Shown here: positions 26,599 through 35,939 of the stretch, in pieces
Layout of the letters: the number at the start of each line of letters is the position of its first letter
How positions within the stretch are numbered: position 1 is the stretch's first letter
NCBI RefSeq assembly: GCF_030287445.1
Contig: NZ_JASVWB010000004.1
Coordinates: 186,001 to 250,000 of the forward strand
DNA length: 64,000 nucleotides
DNA from: Streptomyces sp. ALI-76-A
Lineage (GTDB): Bacteria; Actinomycetota; Actinomycetes; Streptomycetales; Streptomycetaceae
Reading direction: 5' to 3'
Notes under the pieces: generated by a model
Seen by the model: the letters and a program-made list of their open reading frames with translations, nothing else
Databases searched by the model: none
What the model was told of the DNA's origin: nothing
Translations under genes and position numbers: made by a program

Positions 26599-26772
26599 GT
26601 GGCCGGAGACCAGAAGGCCAAGGCGAAGAAGGAACAGGCCAAGGGAAAGGCCAAGGAGGCGATCGGCCGCACGGTGGGCAACGAGCGGATGGAAGCCGAG
26701 GGCCGCGCCGCGCAGTCGAAGGGCGACGCGCGTCAGGCCAAGGAGAAGGCGAAGGACACCTTCAAGCACTGA
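26599..26772 (+). CDS. CsbD-family stress protein
   Basis: 57-residue, very Lys/Ala/Glu-rich helical protein starting GTG 26599. The pattern KKEQAKGKAKEAIGRTVGNERMEAEGRAAQ is diagnostic of CsbD, a small general-stress protein often sigma-B controlled. It is followed at once by the terminator at 26813-26843. Confidence 0.9.
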   Translation: MAGDQKAKAKKEQAKGKAKEAIGRTVGNERMEAEGRAAQSKGDARQAKEKAKDTFKH

Positions 26773-26812
26773 GCGTTCATCAGGCACCGAGCGTCACACT
26801 GAGAAAGCTCTG

Positions 26813-26843
26813 ACGGGACCCCGTCCATCGGACGGGGTCCCGT
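26813..26843 (+). terminator. 14-bp perfect hairpin after csbD
   Basis: Arms 26813-26826 and 26830-26843 are exact reverse complements around an ATC loop, followed by TGTTCTGTG. It lies 40 bases after the CsbD stop and acts as an intrinsic terminator. Confidence 0.88.
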
Positions 26844-26958
26844 TGTTCTGTGTCCTCCGCCGGGTTCTGTGTCATCCGGTGACAAACGGCGATCCGGAGA
26901 GCTGAATTCCTGTGAGCACCGCCTGAGCGGACGGCGCCCCGCGCCCTACCGTCCCGCT

Positions 26959-28680
26959 ATGAAGACGAGTCGCAGCAGAAAGAGAACGTGGCGAAGCGGC
27001 GCGACGGCGGTGCTGCTGACCGCGGGGGCGCTGACAGCCGTCACCCCGGGAGCTCAGGCACAGGACGTGCGGACCGAGACACCGGTGCGCACGACGGCGC
27101 CGGCCGACGGCGTGACCGAATCGATGGTGCGGGTGAAGGTGCCGCTGCCGACGTCCTTCGGGGCCCGTCCGGCGGCGTGCGACTGGCTGTCGTACCTGCG
27201 CTACCGCTCCGCCGACGGCCCGGCCGCCTCGGCCGACGCGGACAGGATCCTCGTCGCCCAGCCGGGCATCCTGGAGGGCGCCGGGGCCTTCGACAGTGTC
27301 GCTCGCAGCACCGTGGCCCGGGCCGCCGAGCAGGGCAGTCACATCGAGTTCTGGGCCCTGGACCGGCGGTCCAACTGTCTGGAGGACCGCACCGGCATCG
27401 CCTCCGGCGACCAGCACACCGCCGTCGACTACTACTACCGCGGCAAGCAGGTCGCCGGCCGCACCTTCGCCGGATACGTCGGCAACGACCGGCTGGGCTG
27501 GATGGCGAGGCTCGGCATCGAACAGACCGTCCGCGACGAGTACGACCTGCTCGCCGCCGAACTCCCCGACCCGTCCCTGCGCAAGGACAAGGTCCTGTGC
27601 GGCGGCCACTCGCTGGGCGGAGTGATCACCGGGTACTTCGCGGCCGCAGACTTCGACGGCGACCGGGCCACCACCGCGGACGCCGGGTACAACCAGTGCG
27701 CCGGCTACTTCGCCCTCGACACCACCGTCTCGACCTCCCTGGGTGACCTCAGCGGCAGCATCCCGGACGACACCAACCTGCCCGACATCGGCCTCGGACA
27801 CGGCGCGGTGCAGGCGGGCCTCGACAGCGGTCTGCTGCCCCGCTCCCTGTCGGCGCCGGTGCTGCTCAACCCGGAGACCATGACCGTCCTCGCCATCGCG
27901 GGCCTGGGCGCGGTCCAGGCCCCCGGCGCCGAGGCCGACCTGCCCCGCTACCTGCCCGCCAACGCCAACATCCGGACCACCAACCGTTTCCTGTTCTCCA
28001 GGGACGCCGCGACCTTCCTCAGCGGCACACCCGCGCTGGAGGACTTCCGGCTCACCAACGAGGCGCTCCTGGGCACCTTCATGGACGACCACTCCGTCCC
28101 GCTGGCCTTCCTGCAGAGCAGCGTGGGCTTCTTCGACGGCGGCCCGGTCGCCGACAAGAACTTCCCCGCCGCCAACGGCGGCGACGACCGGCCAGGCCTG
28201 TTCGGCACCGAGTACAAGGCCATCCCCGCCCAGCCGAACGGTCCGCTGTACACCTGGCGCAACTACGACCGGGTCGGCGACCCCGACGACCCCGGACACC
28301 GTTCCGCCGACGGCACGCCGTTCACCTCGGCCGCCAAGGAGGTCACCGACATCCAGGAGCTGGCCCGCAGCATGGCCGAGCAGCCACTGGACTTCACCGA
28401 GCAGTACTTCCCGACCAAGCTGGTCACCGACATCCAGCTGTCGACGTCACCGCAGGTGAAGCGGCTGGTGGTGCACCCCGAGGGGCTCACCGCCAACCCG
28501 ACGCTCACCGTGCTGGCGGGCGACGGACTGCTGGCGGGCCGCGTCCCGGCCGATCTGGACCCGGTCGTCGCCGAGGGCTACCAGCATCTCGACGTCCTGA
28601 CCGCCGCGCCCGTCCAGAACAACGGGCGGCCCGAGCCCGTCTCCCACAACCTCGCGCGGTTCGCCCGCTCGCCCGAGTAG
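26959..28680 (+). CDS. Secreted alpha/beta-hydrolase (lipase-like)
   Basis: 573-residue exported protein. Signal peptide: basic MKTSRSRKRTWRS then GATAVLLTAGALTAVTPGAQA. The serine-hydrolase elbow is CGGHSLGGVITGYF, within a lipase-like fold (IEFWALDRRSNCLED, TTVSTSLGDLSG, FMDDHSVPLAFL). Such large secreted hydrolases act on esters outside the cell. It is convergent with the cutinase gene and shares the terminator at 28716-28756. Confidence 0.85.
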   Translation: MKTSRSRKRTWRSGATAVLLTAGALTAVTPGAQAQDVRTETPVRTTAPADGVTESMVRVKVPLPTSFGARPAACDWLSYLRYRSADGPAASADADRILVAQPGILEGAGAFDSVARSTVARAAEQGSHIEFWALDRRSNCLEDRTGIASGDQHTAVDYYYRGKQVAGRTFAGYVGNDRLGWMARLGIEQTVRDEYDLLAAELPDPSLRKDKVLCGGHSLGGVITGYFAAADFDGDRATTADAGYNQCAGYFALDTTVSTSLGDLSGSIPDDTNLPDIGLGHGAVQAGLDSGLLPRSLSAPVLLNPETMTVLAIAGLGAVQAPGAEADLPRYLPANANIRTTNRFLFSRDAATFLSGTPALEDFRLTNEALLGTFMDDHSVPLAFLQSSVGFFDGGPVADKNFPAANGGDDRPGLFGTEYKAIPAQPNGPLYTWRNYDRVGDPDDPGHRSADGTPFTSAAKEVTDIQELARSMAEQPLDFTEQYFPTKLVTDIQLSTSPQVKRLVVHPEGLTANPTLTVLAGDGLLAGRVPADLDPVVAEGYQHLDVLTAAPVQNNGRPEPVSHNLARFARSPE

Positions 28681-28715
28681 GAGTCCCCGCAGGGTTCCGC
28701 ACGTTCCCGCACACA

Positions 28716-28756
28716 CGGTGGGCCCGGGAGGTGATCGTCACCTCCCGGGCCCACCG
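28716..28756. terminator. 19-bp perfect bidirectional hairpin
   Basis: Arms 28716-28734 and 28738-28756 are exact reverse complements around TCG. It lies between the convergent lipase-like and cutinase genes. Confidence 0.9.
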
Positions 28757-28778
28757 GCTTGTGCGGCTCCTCGACGGC

Positions 28779-29420
28779 TCAGACCCTGCCGGCGGCGAAC
28801 GTGGCCGCCTCCGCGGCGTTGTCGCGGTAGCTCAGGTGGGCCCCCGTGTCACCCCCGCCGCCCTCGCAGACGGGGTCGCCGTCCGCGCAGATGTCGAGTG
28901 TGCGGCTCTGGTAGACGCCGGTGACGCTCTTGCCGAGCGCCCGGATCGGGTTGCCGAACAGCAGCACGGCGGCGACCTTCGGCTCCACCGCGGCGGGGAG
29001 GGTGGCGACGATCGGGCTGCCGACCACCGCCCCCGCGCTGCTGATGCCGATCGAGTTGTCCACGACGTTCGCGCCCTGCGAATACCCCACCAGAATGAAG
29101 CGCTGGTTCGGGCATTGTGCCGCCTGGCTCGTGACGTGGTTGACGAGATCCCGGTTGCCCTGCGCGGCCGACGTCAGGGAAAGGTTCGCCGGATAGTCCA
29201 CGCGATAGCTGGACAGGGTTTTGCCGGTGATTTTCTTCCGGAGTTCGGAATACACCGGGTCGCCGACGATGAAGCCGAGTGTGCCCGGCTCGAAGGTGCC
29301 GCGCGCCGAGACGACCTCGACGTCGGTGCAGGGAGCGGCTGTTGCGGTGGGGGCCGAGACAGTCGCCAGTCCGGCCCCGCCGGCCAGTGAAAGCGCGGCG
29401 AGGCACAAGCGGATACGCAT
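28779..29420 (-). CDS. Secreted cutinase-family esterase
   Basis: 213-residue exported esterase with signal peptide (residues 1-29) and the cutinase triad: VGYSQGANV (S114), CADGDPVC (D182) and GAHLSY (H195), plus paired cysteines C31/C103 and C178/C185. Cutinases cleave polyester or lipid esters; the mycobacterial Culp6/Rv3802c of the mycolate locus belongs to this family. It lies on the same strand as the Pks13-like operon, separated by 149 bp from the PucR gene; that gap is lower in GC and probably has its own promoter. Confidence 0.93.
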   Translation of the reverse strand: MRIRLCLAALSLAGGAGLATVSAPTATAAPCTDVEVVSARGTFEPGTLGFIVGDPVYSELRKKITGKTLSSYRVDYPANLSLTSAAQGNRDLVNHVTSQAAQCPNQRFILVGYSQGANVVDNSIGISSAGAVVGSPIVATLPAAVEPKVAAVLLFGNPIRALGKSVTGVYQSRTLDICADGDPVCEGGGGDTGAHLSYRDNAAEAATFAAGRV

Positions 29421-29569
29421 GGGGAATCCTCCGCGTGCGGGGCGCGTGATGCGCCTGCTAAGTGGAACGGTCCCGACCGTATTCGCTTGCCTGGCGGAAT
29501 GTTATGCAGTGGATTATGGAATTGCCGCGGCTTTTTGTGCTCCCGTGAGCATCGTCCTCGAAAGTTATT

Positions 29570-30796
29570 TCATCGGCTGTCCGGCACCTGCTCCCGCAAT
29601 GCCTCGGCACGCAATGCCAGCACGAGGTCCAGGCGGGTGTCCGGCTCGTGCAGGGCGTCACCGAACAGCTTCTCCAGCTGCCGCAGGCGGTAGCGGACCG
29701 TCTGCGGGTGCACGTGCAGACGTGCGGCGACGTCCGGGACGTTGCTGCCGCTGAGCAGCCAGGCCAGCAGGGTCTCCGCGAGCCGGGGACGCTGCCCCGC
29801 CGACACGGAGTCGAGGGGGCCGAGGACCCGCGCCCGCAACTGCGCCAGCAGCGGCTCGTCGCCGTGCAGCAGCAGCGTCGACAGGTGGTCGGCGCAGTGC
29901 ACCACGCCCTGCCGGGGAAGGATCCCCCGGCCCATCAGCCCCAGCGCCCGGGTGGCCCAGTGCAGCGACCGGGCCGCCTCGGTGAGCGGCACCGTCGGGC
30001 CGATCGCGGCCGGCCGGCCCCGCAGCGCGAGGGCGAACGCCCGGCCGAACCGGCCGGAGCCGTCCGGATCGGGGACCAGCATGCGCGGCGGCCGGGACGC
30101 CATGTCCACCAGCGCGCCCGCCGCGGCCAGCGGCCGGTCCTCCTCGCGCTGCTCCTGGCCGGCCGCGAGGGCGACCACGGCCACCTGCCGCGGCACCGAC
30201 CAGCGGGCACCGTGCGCCAGATCGTGCACGGCTTCCAGGGACACCGGCCCCTCGCCCAGCAGCAGGTCCAGCAGACGCCGGCGCCGCCGTTCCAGCTCGT
30301 CCGTGCTGCGCAGCCGGGCCTCCGCGTAACCGGCCGCCGCCGCCTCCGCGACCTCGTGCACGGTCCGGAAGGCCAGCTCGCCGAGCGCGGTCACGGCCGC
30401 CGAGTCCAGCCCGAGCGTCTCGGCCGTACGGCCCATCAGCCGCCAGGCGTGCAGGCCGCCGACCCGCAGCGCCGACTGCAACGCGTCCAGGCTGCGGCCT
30501 TCCAGGGCCTCACCGCGGCCCAGTTCGTAGTACGTCGCGGCGATGGCGTCGCCCCGGCCGCGCGGGTCGGCGATGTGGTCGACGAACAGGGTCAGCGCCT
30601 GCACCACGCCGGCTCTGATGTTCTCCCGGTAGGTCCCGTCGGCCGGTCGCGCGTACTCGGGTACCTGCCGGCGGACCTCCTCCTCCACCTCGTCGGCGAC
30701 CGTCGCCAGTTGGTCGCGCAGCAGTTTGGCCAGTTCGGGCGGTACCGGTGCGGCTTCTGGGCCGGCCAGGCCGCCGTGCGGGGCGGGAAAAGCCAT
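29570..30796 (-). CDS. PucR-type helix-turn-helix regulator
   Basis: 408-residue regulator whose C-terminus is a PucR HTH_30 domain: LAETLLAWLLSGSNVPDVAARLHVHPQTVRYRLRQLEKLFG, with the preceding CdaR/GGDEF-like region (PVPPELAKLL, RRLLDLLLGEG). ATG 30796 follows AAGGAG. It is on the same strand as the Pks13-like operon, 122 bp from the esterase gene, and so may regulate it or the cutinase. Confidence 0.88.
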   Translation of the reverse strand: MAFPAPHGGLAGPEAAPVPPELAKLLRDQLATVADEVEEEVRRQVPEYARPADGTYRENIRAGVVQALTLFVDHIADPRGRGDAIAATYYELGRGEALEGRSLDALQSALRVGGLHAWRLMGRTAETLGLDSAAVTALGELAFRTVHEVAEAAAAGYAEARLRSTDELERRRRRLLDLLLGEGPVSLEAVHDLAHGARWSVPRQVAVVALAAGQEQREEDRPLAAAGALVDMASRPPRMLVPDPDGSGRFGRAFALALRGRPAAIGPTVPLTEAARSLHWATRALGLMGRGILPRQGVVHCADHLSTLLLHGDEPLLAQLRARVLGPLDSVSAGQRPRLAETLLAWLLSGSNVPDVAARLHVHPQTVRYRLRQLEKLFGDALHEPDTRLDLVLALRAEALREQVPDSR

Positions 30797-30918
30797 CGCG
30801 GACACTCCTTTCACCCGGAAGCGACTCACCCGCGGGTTGTTTCCCGTGAGGCGAGTGGGACGTCCCGTGTTGGACGGACGTCCCCTGCGCTCCGTTCCGT
30901 GCCCCCATGGCTCCGACA

Positions 30919-31863
30919 TCACTCGGGCAGCCCCAGCGCACGGGCGAGCATCGGCCACGATGCCGTGAACTCCCGCTTCCAGAAAGGCCAGTCGTGGCCT
31001 CCCCCGGAGTAGAGGTGCGTGGTCACCGGAATGCCCAGGCGGGCCAGCGCGGCGGTGAACAGGTGCGCGGAGGGCCACAGCGCGCTCTCCAGCGCCTCGG
31101 GCAGCAGATCACCGCTGCCGCCCGCGAGGCCGCTGCCGCTGGAGACGTACAGGGCGGTGCCCCGCAGCCCCGCGGCGCGGGCGCGCGGGTTGAAGTCGCG
31201 CCAGGTGAGGAGGTTCAACACCGGGTTGCCCCACAGGGCGCGGGGCGACAGGTTCTCCCGGGCCACGATGGCGTCCACGATCAGGGGGACACCGGGCGCG
31301 GTGGTGTCGAGGATGCCGCTGTAGGAGGCCGCGGCGGCGAACACACCGGGGTGCCGGGCGGCGTGCGCCATCGCCCCGTAGCCGCCGGTCGAGACCCCGG
31401 CGACGGCCCGGGTGCCGGAGGCCCGGTAGTCGCGGCGCAGCAGCGCGTGGACCTCCGTCAGCTGGAACGTCTCGTAGTCGGGTCCGTCGCGCCAGGCGGT
31501 CGGGATCCCGGTGGGCCCGCCGTCCGGCATCGCCACGATCAGGTCGCGGCCCTCGGTGAACGCCTCGATGCCGGTCTCCCGCGTCCAGGACGTGTAGTCG
31601 TCGTGGGCGCCGTGCAGCAGGTACAGCACGGGATACGTCCGGCCCGGCCGCGTGCCGAACCCCGACGGCAGGATGAGCCGCACGGGCGCGCTGCGGCCGA
31701 GCGCGGCGGAGGGCACGGACACGTCCAGGGTGCGCGGCCCGAGCCGGGTCGCGGCCCGGGCGCTGCCGGTGGCGGCCCCGGCTCCGAACAGGGCGGCCAG
31801 ACCGGCGGCGGCCGCCGCCTTGGTGACGGCACGCCGGGAGACGGGAGTGGGGCGGTGGTACAT
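30919..31863 (-). CDS. Antigen-85-family secreted esterase
   Basis: 314-residue exported enzyme of the Esterase_PF00756 family, which includes mycobacterial mycolyltransferases. A twin-arginine-like signal (VSRRAVTKAAAAAGLAALFGAG) leads to YPVLYLLHGAHDDYTSW, the elbow GVSTGGYGAM (S158) and the C-terminal GGGHDWPFWKREF, whose H-x-W-x-x-W spacing matches the Ag85 catalytic-histidine segment. It could transfer or release an acyl chain outside the membrane. It starts 62 bp after the Pks13-like gene on the same strand, so is probably its last operon member. A plain S-formylglutathione-hydrolase-like esterase is the alternative. Confidence 0.88.
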   Translation of the reverse strand: MYHRPTPVSRRAVTKAAAAAGLAALFGAGAATGSARAATRLGPRTLDVSVPSAALGRSAPVRLILPSGFGTRPGRTYPVLYLLHGAHDDYTSWTRETGIEAFTEGRDLIVAMPDGGPTGIPTAWRDGPDYETFQLTEVHALLRRDYRASGTRAVAGVSTGGYGAMAHAARHPGVFAAAASYSGILDTTAPGVPLIVDAIVARENLSPRALWGNPVLNLLTWRDFNPRARAAGLRGTALYVSSGSGLAGGSGDLLPEALESALWPSAHLFTAALARLGIPVTTHLYSGGGHDWPFWKREFTASWPMLARALGLPE

Positions 31864-31925
31864 GGCGGCTCCTAGGGGGTTCCTGCTCGGACTCGCTGGT
31901 GCGGCCGGGCCGTTCGCGGTCCGCG

Positions 31926-34900
31926 TCAGCGGGCCGGTCCGGCGAGCGCCCGGCGCAGATGTACGGCGATCTCGTCGACGTGCGGCGGATCGAGCAGCGA
32001 CAGATGGTGTCCGCGCACCGGGACGACCTCCAGCCGCGGGCACACCTCGTCCCAGCCCAGCGCCTCGTCGTCGCGCTCGTACGCCGGGTCGCGCACGGTG
32101 TGCGGCGCGGGCTCGCCCGCCCGGTACAGGATCACCCGGCCGTCGTGGCGGCCCGGCCGGTGGGCCTCACCGGTCCGCAGGTCGAGGTAGGAGGCCCGCT
32201 GGTGCTCCAGCGCGGCGGGCGGCACGTCGACGGCCTCGCGCACGGCCCGCAGCACGGCGTCGATGCGCTCACCGTCGTCGTCCAGGGCCACCAGCTCGTC
32301 GTACGGCAGGTCCAGGCGGGCACCGTAGGCGTCGGCGACGTGCCGGGCGAAGCCCGTGAGGTGGGCGCGGATCCGGTCGTCCGGTGTGCGGCCGGGCTGG
32401 GGGAGGGGGCGTACGGAGTCGATGAGGACCACCAGGTCGACGGTCCGCCCGGCGGCCGTCAGCTGCCGCGCGGTCTCCTGGGCGACGAAGCCGCCGAAGG
32501 ACCAGCCGCCCAGCAGACAGGGCCCGTCGGGATGGATCGCGGTGATGGCCTCGGCGCAGCGACGGGCCTTCTCCGTCACCGTGCGCGCCTCCTCCATCCG
32601 CTCCAGCCCGTACACCGGTCGGTCGTCCCCGAGTCGTTCGGCGAGGCGCCGGTAGACGTCGGTGGAGCCGCCGGCGGCGTGGAAGAGGAAGAGCGGGGGG
32701 CGCGAGCCGGTGGCGCGCAGCACCCGCACCGGGGAGTCCTCCTCCGTGGTCCGGGCCGGCAGCGCCTGCCCGATGCGGTCGGCCGCCTCGTCGACGGTCG
32801 CGGCGGCCAGCAGGTCCCGCAGCGGCAGCTCGATGCCGAACTCGCGCTCCACGGCCGTGCGGATCCGGACGGCCATGAGCGAGTCCAGGCCGAGGTCCGC
32901 CCACGCCGTGGCGGGCGTGATCCGGGCCGGCGTGTGCCCGGTGACGGCGGCGATGTGGTGCGTCAGCCGGGCCAGGACGGAGCCGGGCCGTGCCGCGGCC
33001 GTCTCCGGGCGGGGCGCGGGAGCGGGTGCGGCCGCCGGCCCGGCGGGGCGGTCGCGGCCCCCGTCGGTCCACCAGTGCCGCGTGTGCCGCCAGCGCGGCG
33101 CGGGCACGTCGACCACCCGGCCGGCCGGGAGCGGCAGGCGCAGGCCCGCCGTGTACAGGGTGGCGAGCTGGGTCACGAACGTGGCGGAGTCGTCCGCGTC
33201 CCGGCGCAGGGTGTGGACGACGAGCGCGTCCGGGACGGAGTCGGTGACCGCCCGGGTGAGCACCGGGTGGGGCGAGATCTCGACGAAGGCGGTGTGCCCG
33301 TCCGCCGCCGCCGCCGCGACCGCGCGGTCCAGGCGCACCGGCCGCCGCAGGTTGGCGGCCCAGTGGGCGGTGTCGAAGACGCACTCCCCGCGCGGGTCGT
33401 CCAGGACGGTGGAGTAGACGGGAACCCGCGGTGGACGGCCCCGCAGCCCGGCCAGCGCCTCGGTCAGCTCCGGCAGCAGCGGGTCCACCTGCGGCGAGTG
33501 CCCGGCGCCGACCACCCGCATGGCCCGGGCGGCCCGCCCCCGCTCCTCCAGCCGCCGTACGAGCCGGGTCACCTCCGGCTCCTCACCGGTGACGACCTTG
33601 TGCCGGGGCGAGGAGTGCACGGCGACGTGCACCCCGGGGAAGTCGCGTCGCAGTTCGTCCAGTTCGGTGTCCTCCAGGTCGACCACGGCCATCGCGCCGC
33701 CGCTCAGCCCGCTGAGCAGCCGGGCCCGTACGGCGACCACCCGGGCCGCGTCCGGCACGTCCAGGGCGCCCGCGCACACGGCGGCGGCCACCTCGCCCAT
33801 GGAGTGCCCGATCACCGCCGCCGGTTCGGCCCCACGGGACCGCCACAGCTCGGCGAGCGCCACCTGGACGCCGAACAGCACGGGCTGGGCGACCTCCAGG
33901 CGGTCCAGGCCGCCGCCGGACGCCAGGTGGTCGTACAGCGACAGCCCGCACTCGGCGGCCAGCTGCGGATCGAGCTTCTCCACGGCGGCGGCGAACGCGG
34001 GCTCCTCGGCCAGCAGCCGTCTGCCCATGCCGGCCCACTGACCGCCGTACCCGGAGAACACCCACACCGGGCCGCGTCCGATCCGGTCGCCCTCGCCCTC
34101 GACGACCCGCGGGTGGATCCGCTGCCCGGCCAACGCGTCCAGCGCGTCGGCGAGTTCGTCGCGGTCGCGGGCCGTGACGGCGGCCCGTACCCGCCCGCGG
34201 CCGGTGCGCCCGGCGAGGGTGCGCGCCACGTCGGCCGGGCGAGCGGTGCGGCCCCTGCCCGTGCGCAGCCAGTCGCCGATCCGGGCCGCGGTGTCGCGGA
34301 CGCGTTCGGCGTCGACGTCGGACAGCGGGAACAGATGGGCGGCGGGCTCCCCGCCCCCGTCGGGCAGCGGGCTTCCCGGCTGCCATTCCTCCAGGACCGC
34401 GTGGGCGTTGGTGCCGCCGAACCCGAAGCCGGACACCCCGGCGGTGGCCGTGCCGCCGTAGCGGGGCCACGGTTCGGCCTCCGTCACCACCCGCAGCCGT
34501 GCCTCGCCCAGCGCGCTGCCGTCCGCGCAGTGCAGGGAGGGCGGAAGGCGGTCGTGGTGGAGGGCGAGGACGGTCTTCACCAGGCCGGCGATGCCCGCGG
34601 CCGACTCCAGATGGCCGAGGTTGCCCTTCACGGAGCCGAGCAGCAGCGGCTGGTCCGGGTCGCGGTCCCGGCCGAGCACGGCGTCGAGCGCGCCCGCCTC
34701 GATCGGGTCGCCGAGCGGGGTGCCGGTGCCGTGGGCCTCCACGTAGTCGACGGCCTCCGGAGCGAGGCCGGCCCGTGTGTACGCGGTGCTCAGCACCGCA
34801 CGCTGGGCGGCCGGGTTGGGGGCCATGAGGCCGCCCGAACGGCCGTCGGAGTTGACGGCGGTCGCCCGGACGACCGCGAGCACGCGGTCGCCGTCCCGCT

Positions 34901-35939
34901 CGGCGTCCGACAGCCGCTTCAGCACCACGGCCGCGCAGCCCTCGCCGCGGCCGATGCCGTCGGCCGTCGCCGAGAACGGCTTGCACCGCCCGTCCGGCGC
35001 GAGCGCCCCCGCCCGCTGGAACGCCATGGTGACGGTGGGGGAGAGCAGCACGTTGACCCCGGCGGCGATCGCCGTGTCGCTCTCGCCGGTGCGCAGGCTG
35101 ACGCAGGCGTGGTGCACGGCGACCAGCGAGGAGGAGCAGGCGGTGTCCACGGCCATGCTCGGCCCGCGCGTGTCCAGGACGTACGCCAGTCGGCCGGCGG
35201 CCACGCTGAGGGCCGCCCCGGCCGGGGCCCAGGGGTCCACGGTGGCCGGGTCGGCGCCGGTCAGCTGCCCGTACTCGGGCGCGGAGATCCCGACGAAGAC
35301 GCCGGTGGCGGTGCCGGCGAGGGAGGCCGCCGGGACGGCGGCGTGCGCGAGGGCCTCGTGCACGACCTCCAGGAGGATCCGCTGCTGCGGATCCATCACG
35401 GCGGCCTCGCGCGGGGTGATGTGGAAGAAGTCCGCGTCGAATCCGGCGACGTCGTCGAGATAGCCGCCGTAGGCGGGCGCGCCGGCCGGCGGGAACGCGG
35501 TGAAGTCCCGCCACCTGTCCTCGGGCACCCGCCGGATCGCGTCGCCGCCCTCGCCCAGCAGCCGCCAGAAGTCGTCCGGGCCGTGCACTCCGCCCGGCAG
35601 CCGGCAGCCGACCCCGATCACCGCGACGGGCTCCCCGGGCGGCACGTCGACGACCGGACGCGGCGGACGGCTCTCCGCCGCCGGACCGCCCTCCTCCGTC
35701 ACCGCGCACAGACGTGCCACCAGGGCGTCGCCGGTCGGCGTCTCCCACAGCAGCGTCGACGGCAGTTCGCGGCCCAGAGCCCGCGACAGCTCCCCGGCCA
35801 GGGCGACCGCGTCCCGCGAGGCCATGCCGAGGTCGGCGAGCGGCCGGTCCATCGGGACGGAGCCGACGGGCATGTCGTTCCAGGCGGCCACCCGCTCGGC
35901 GATCAGACGGCGCAGCGCGGCCTCACCGACGGTGCTCAT
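31926..35939 (-). CDS. Pks13-like polyketide synthase, ACP-KS-AT-ACP-TE
   Basis: 1337-residue modular synthase. Domains: ACP1 (1-80; pantetheine Ser S41 in [10 protein letters not shown]), KS (105-520; C268 in DTACSSSL, H403 in [13 protein letters not shown]443 in KGNLGHLE), AT (625-900; GHSMGE S713), ACP2 (985-1060; [11 protein letters not shown]1020) and TE (1080-1337; GGWSFGG S1147, D1174, H1311). No reductive domains. This is the order of mycobacterial Pks13, which joins a FadD32-activated acyl chain on ACP1 to a carboxyacyl chain loaded by AT. The AT pocket motif is GAGH where malonyl enzymes have HAFH and methylmalonyl ones YASH. ATG 35939 overlaps the ligase stop (ATGA). Confidence 0.92.
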   Translation of the reverse strand: MSTVGEAALRRLIAERVAAWNDMPVGSVPMDRPLADLGMASRDAVALAGELSRALGRELPSTLLWETPTGDALVARLCAVTEEGGPAAESRPPRPVVDVPPGEPVAVIGVGCRLPGGVHGPDDFWRLLGEGGDAIRRVPEDRWRDFTAFPPAGAPAYGGYLDDVAGFDADFFHITPREAAVMDPQQRILLEVVHEALAHAAVPAASLAGTATGVFVGISAPEYGQLTGADPATVDPWAPAGAALSVAAGRLAYVLDTRGPSMAVDTACSSSLVAVHHACVSLRTGESDTAIAAGVNVLLSPTVTMAFQRAGALAPDGRCKPFSATADGIGRGEGCAAVVLKRLSDAERDGDRVLAVVRATAVNSDGRSGGLMAPNPAAQRAVLSTAYTRAGLAPEAVDYVEAHGTGTPLGDPIEAGALDAVLGRDRDPDQPLLLGSVKGNLGHLESAAGIAGLVKTVLALHHDRLPPSLHCADGSALGEARLRVVTEAEPWPRYGGTATAGVSGFGFGGTNAHAVLEEWQPGSPLPDGGGEPAAHLFPLSDVDAERVRDTAARIGDWLRTGRGRTARPADVARTLAGRTGRGRVRAAVTARDRDELADALDALAGQRIHPRVVEGEGDRIGRGPVWVFSGYGGQWAGMGRRLLAEEPAFAAAVEKLDPQLAAECGLSLYDHLASGGGLDRLEVAQPVLFGVQVALAELWRSRGAEPAAVIGHSMGEVAAAVCAGALDVPDAARVVAVRARLLSGLSGGAMAVVDLEDTELDELRRDFPGVHVAVHSSPRHKVVTGEEPEVTRLVRRLEERGRAARAMRVVGAGHSPQVDPLLPELTEALAGLRGRPPRVPVYSTVLDDPRGECVFDTAHWAANLRRPVRLDRAVAAAAADGHTAFVEISPHPVLTRAVTDSVPDALVVHTLRRDADDSATFVTQLATLYTAGLRLPLPAGRVVDVPAPRWRHTRHWWTDGGRDRPAGPAAAPAPAPRPETAAARPGSVLARLTHHIAAVTGHTPARITPATAWADLGLDSLMAVRIRTAVEREFGIELPLRDLLAAATVDEAADRIGQALPARTTEEDSPVRVLRATGSRPPLFLFHAAGGSTDVYRRLAERLGDDRPVYGLERMEEARTVTEKARRCAEAITAIHPDGPCLLGGWSFGGFVAQETARQLTAAGRTVDLVVLIDSVRPLPQPGRTPDDRIRAHLTGFARHVADAYGARLDLPYDELVALDDDGERIDAVLRAVREAVDVPPAALEHQRASYLDLRTGEAHRPGRHDGRVILYRAGEPAPHTVRDPAYERDDEALGWDEVCPRLEVVPVRGHHLSLLDPPHVDEIAVHLRRALAGPAR

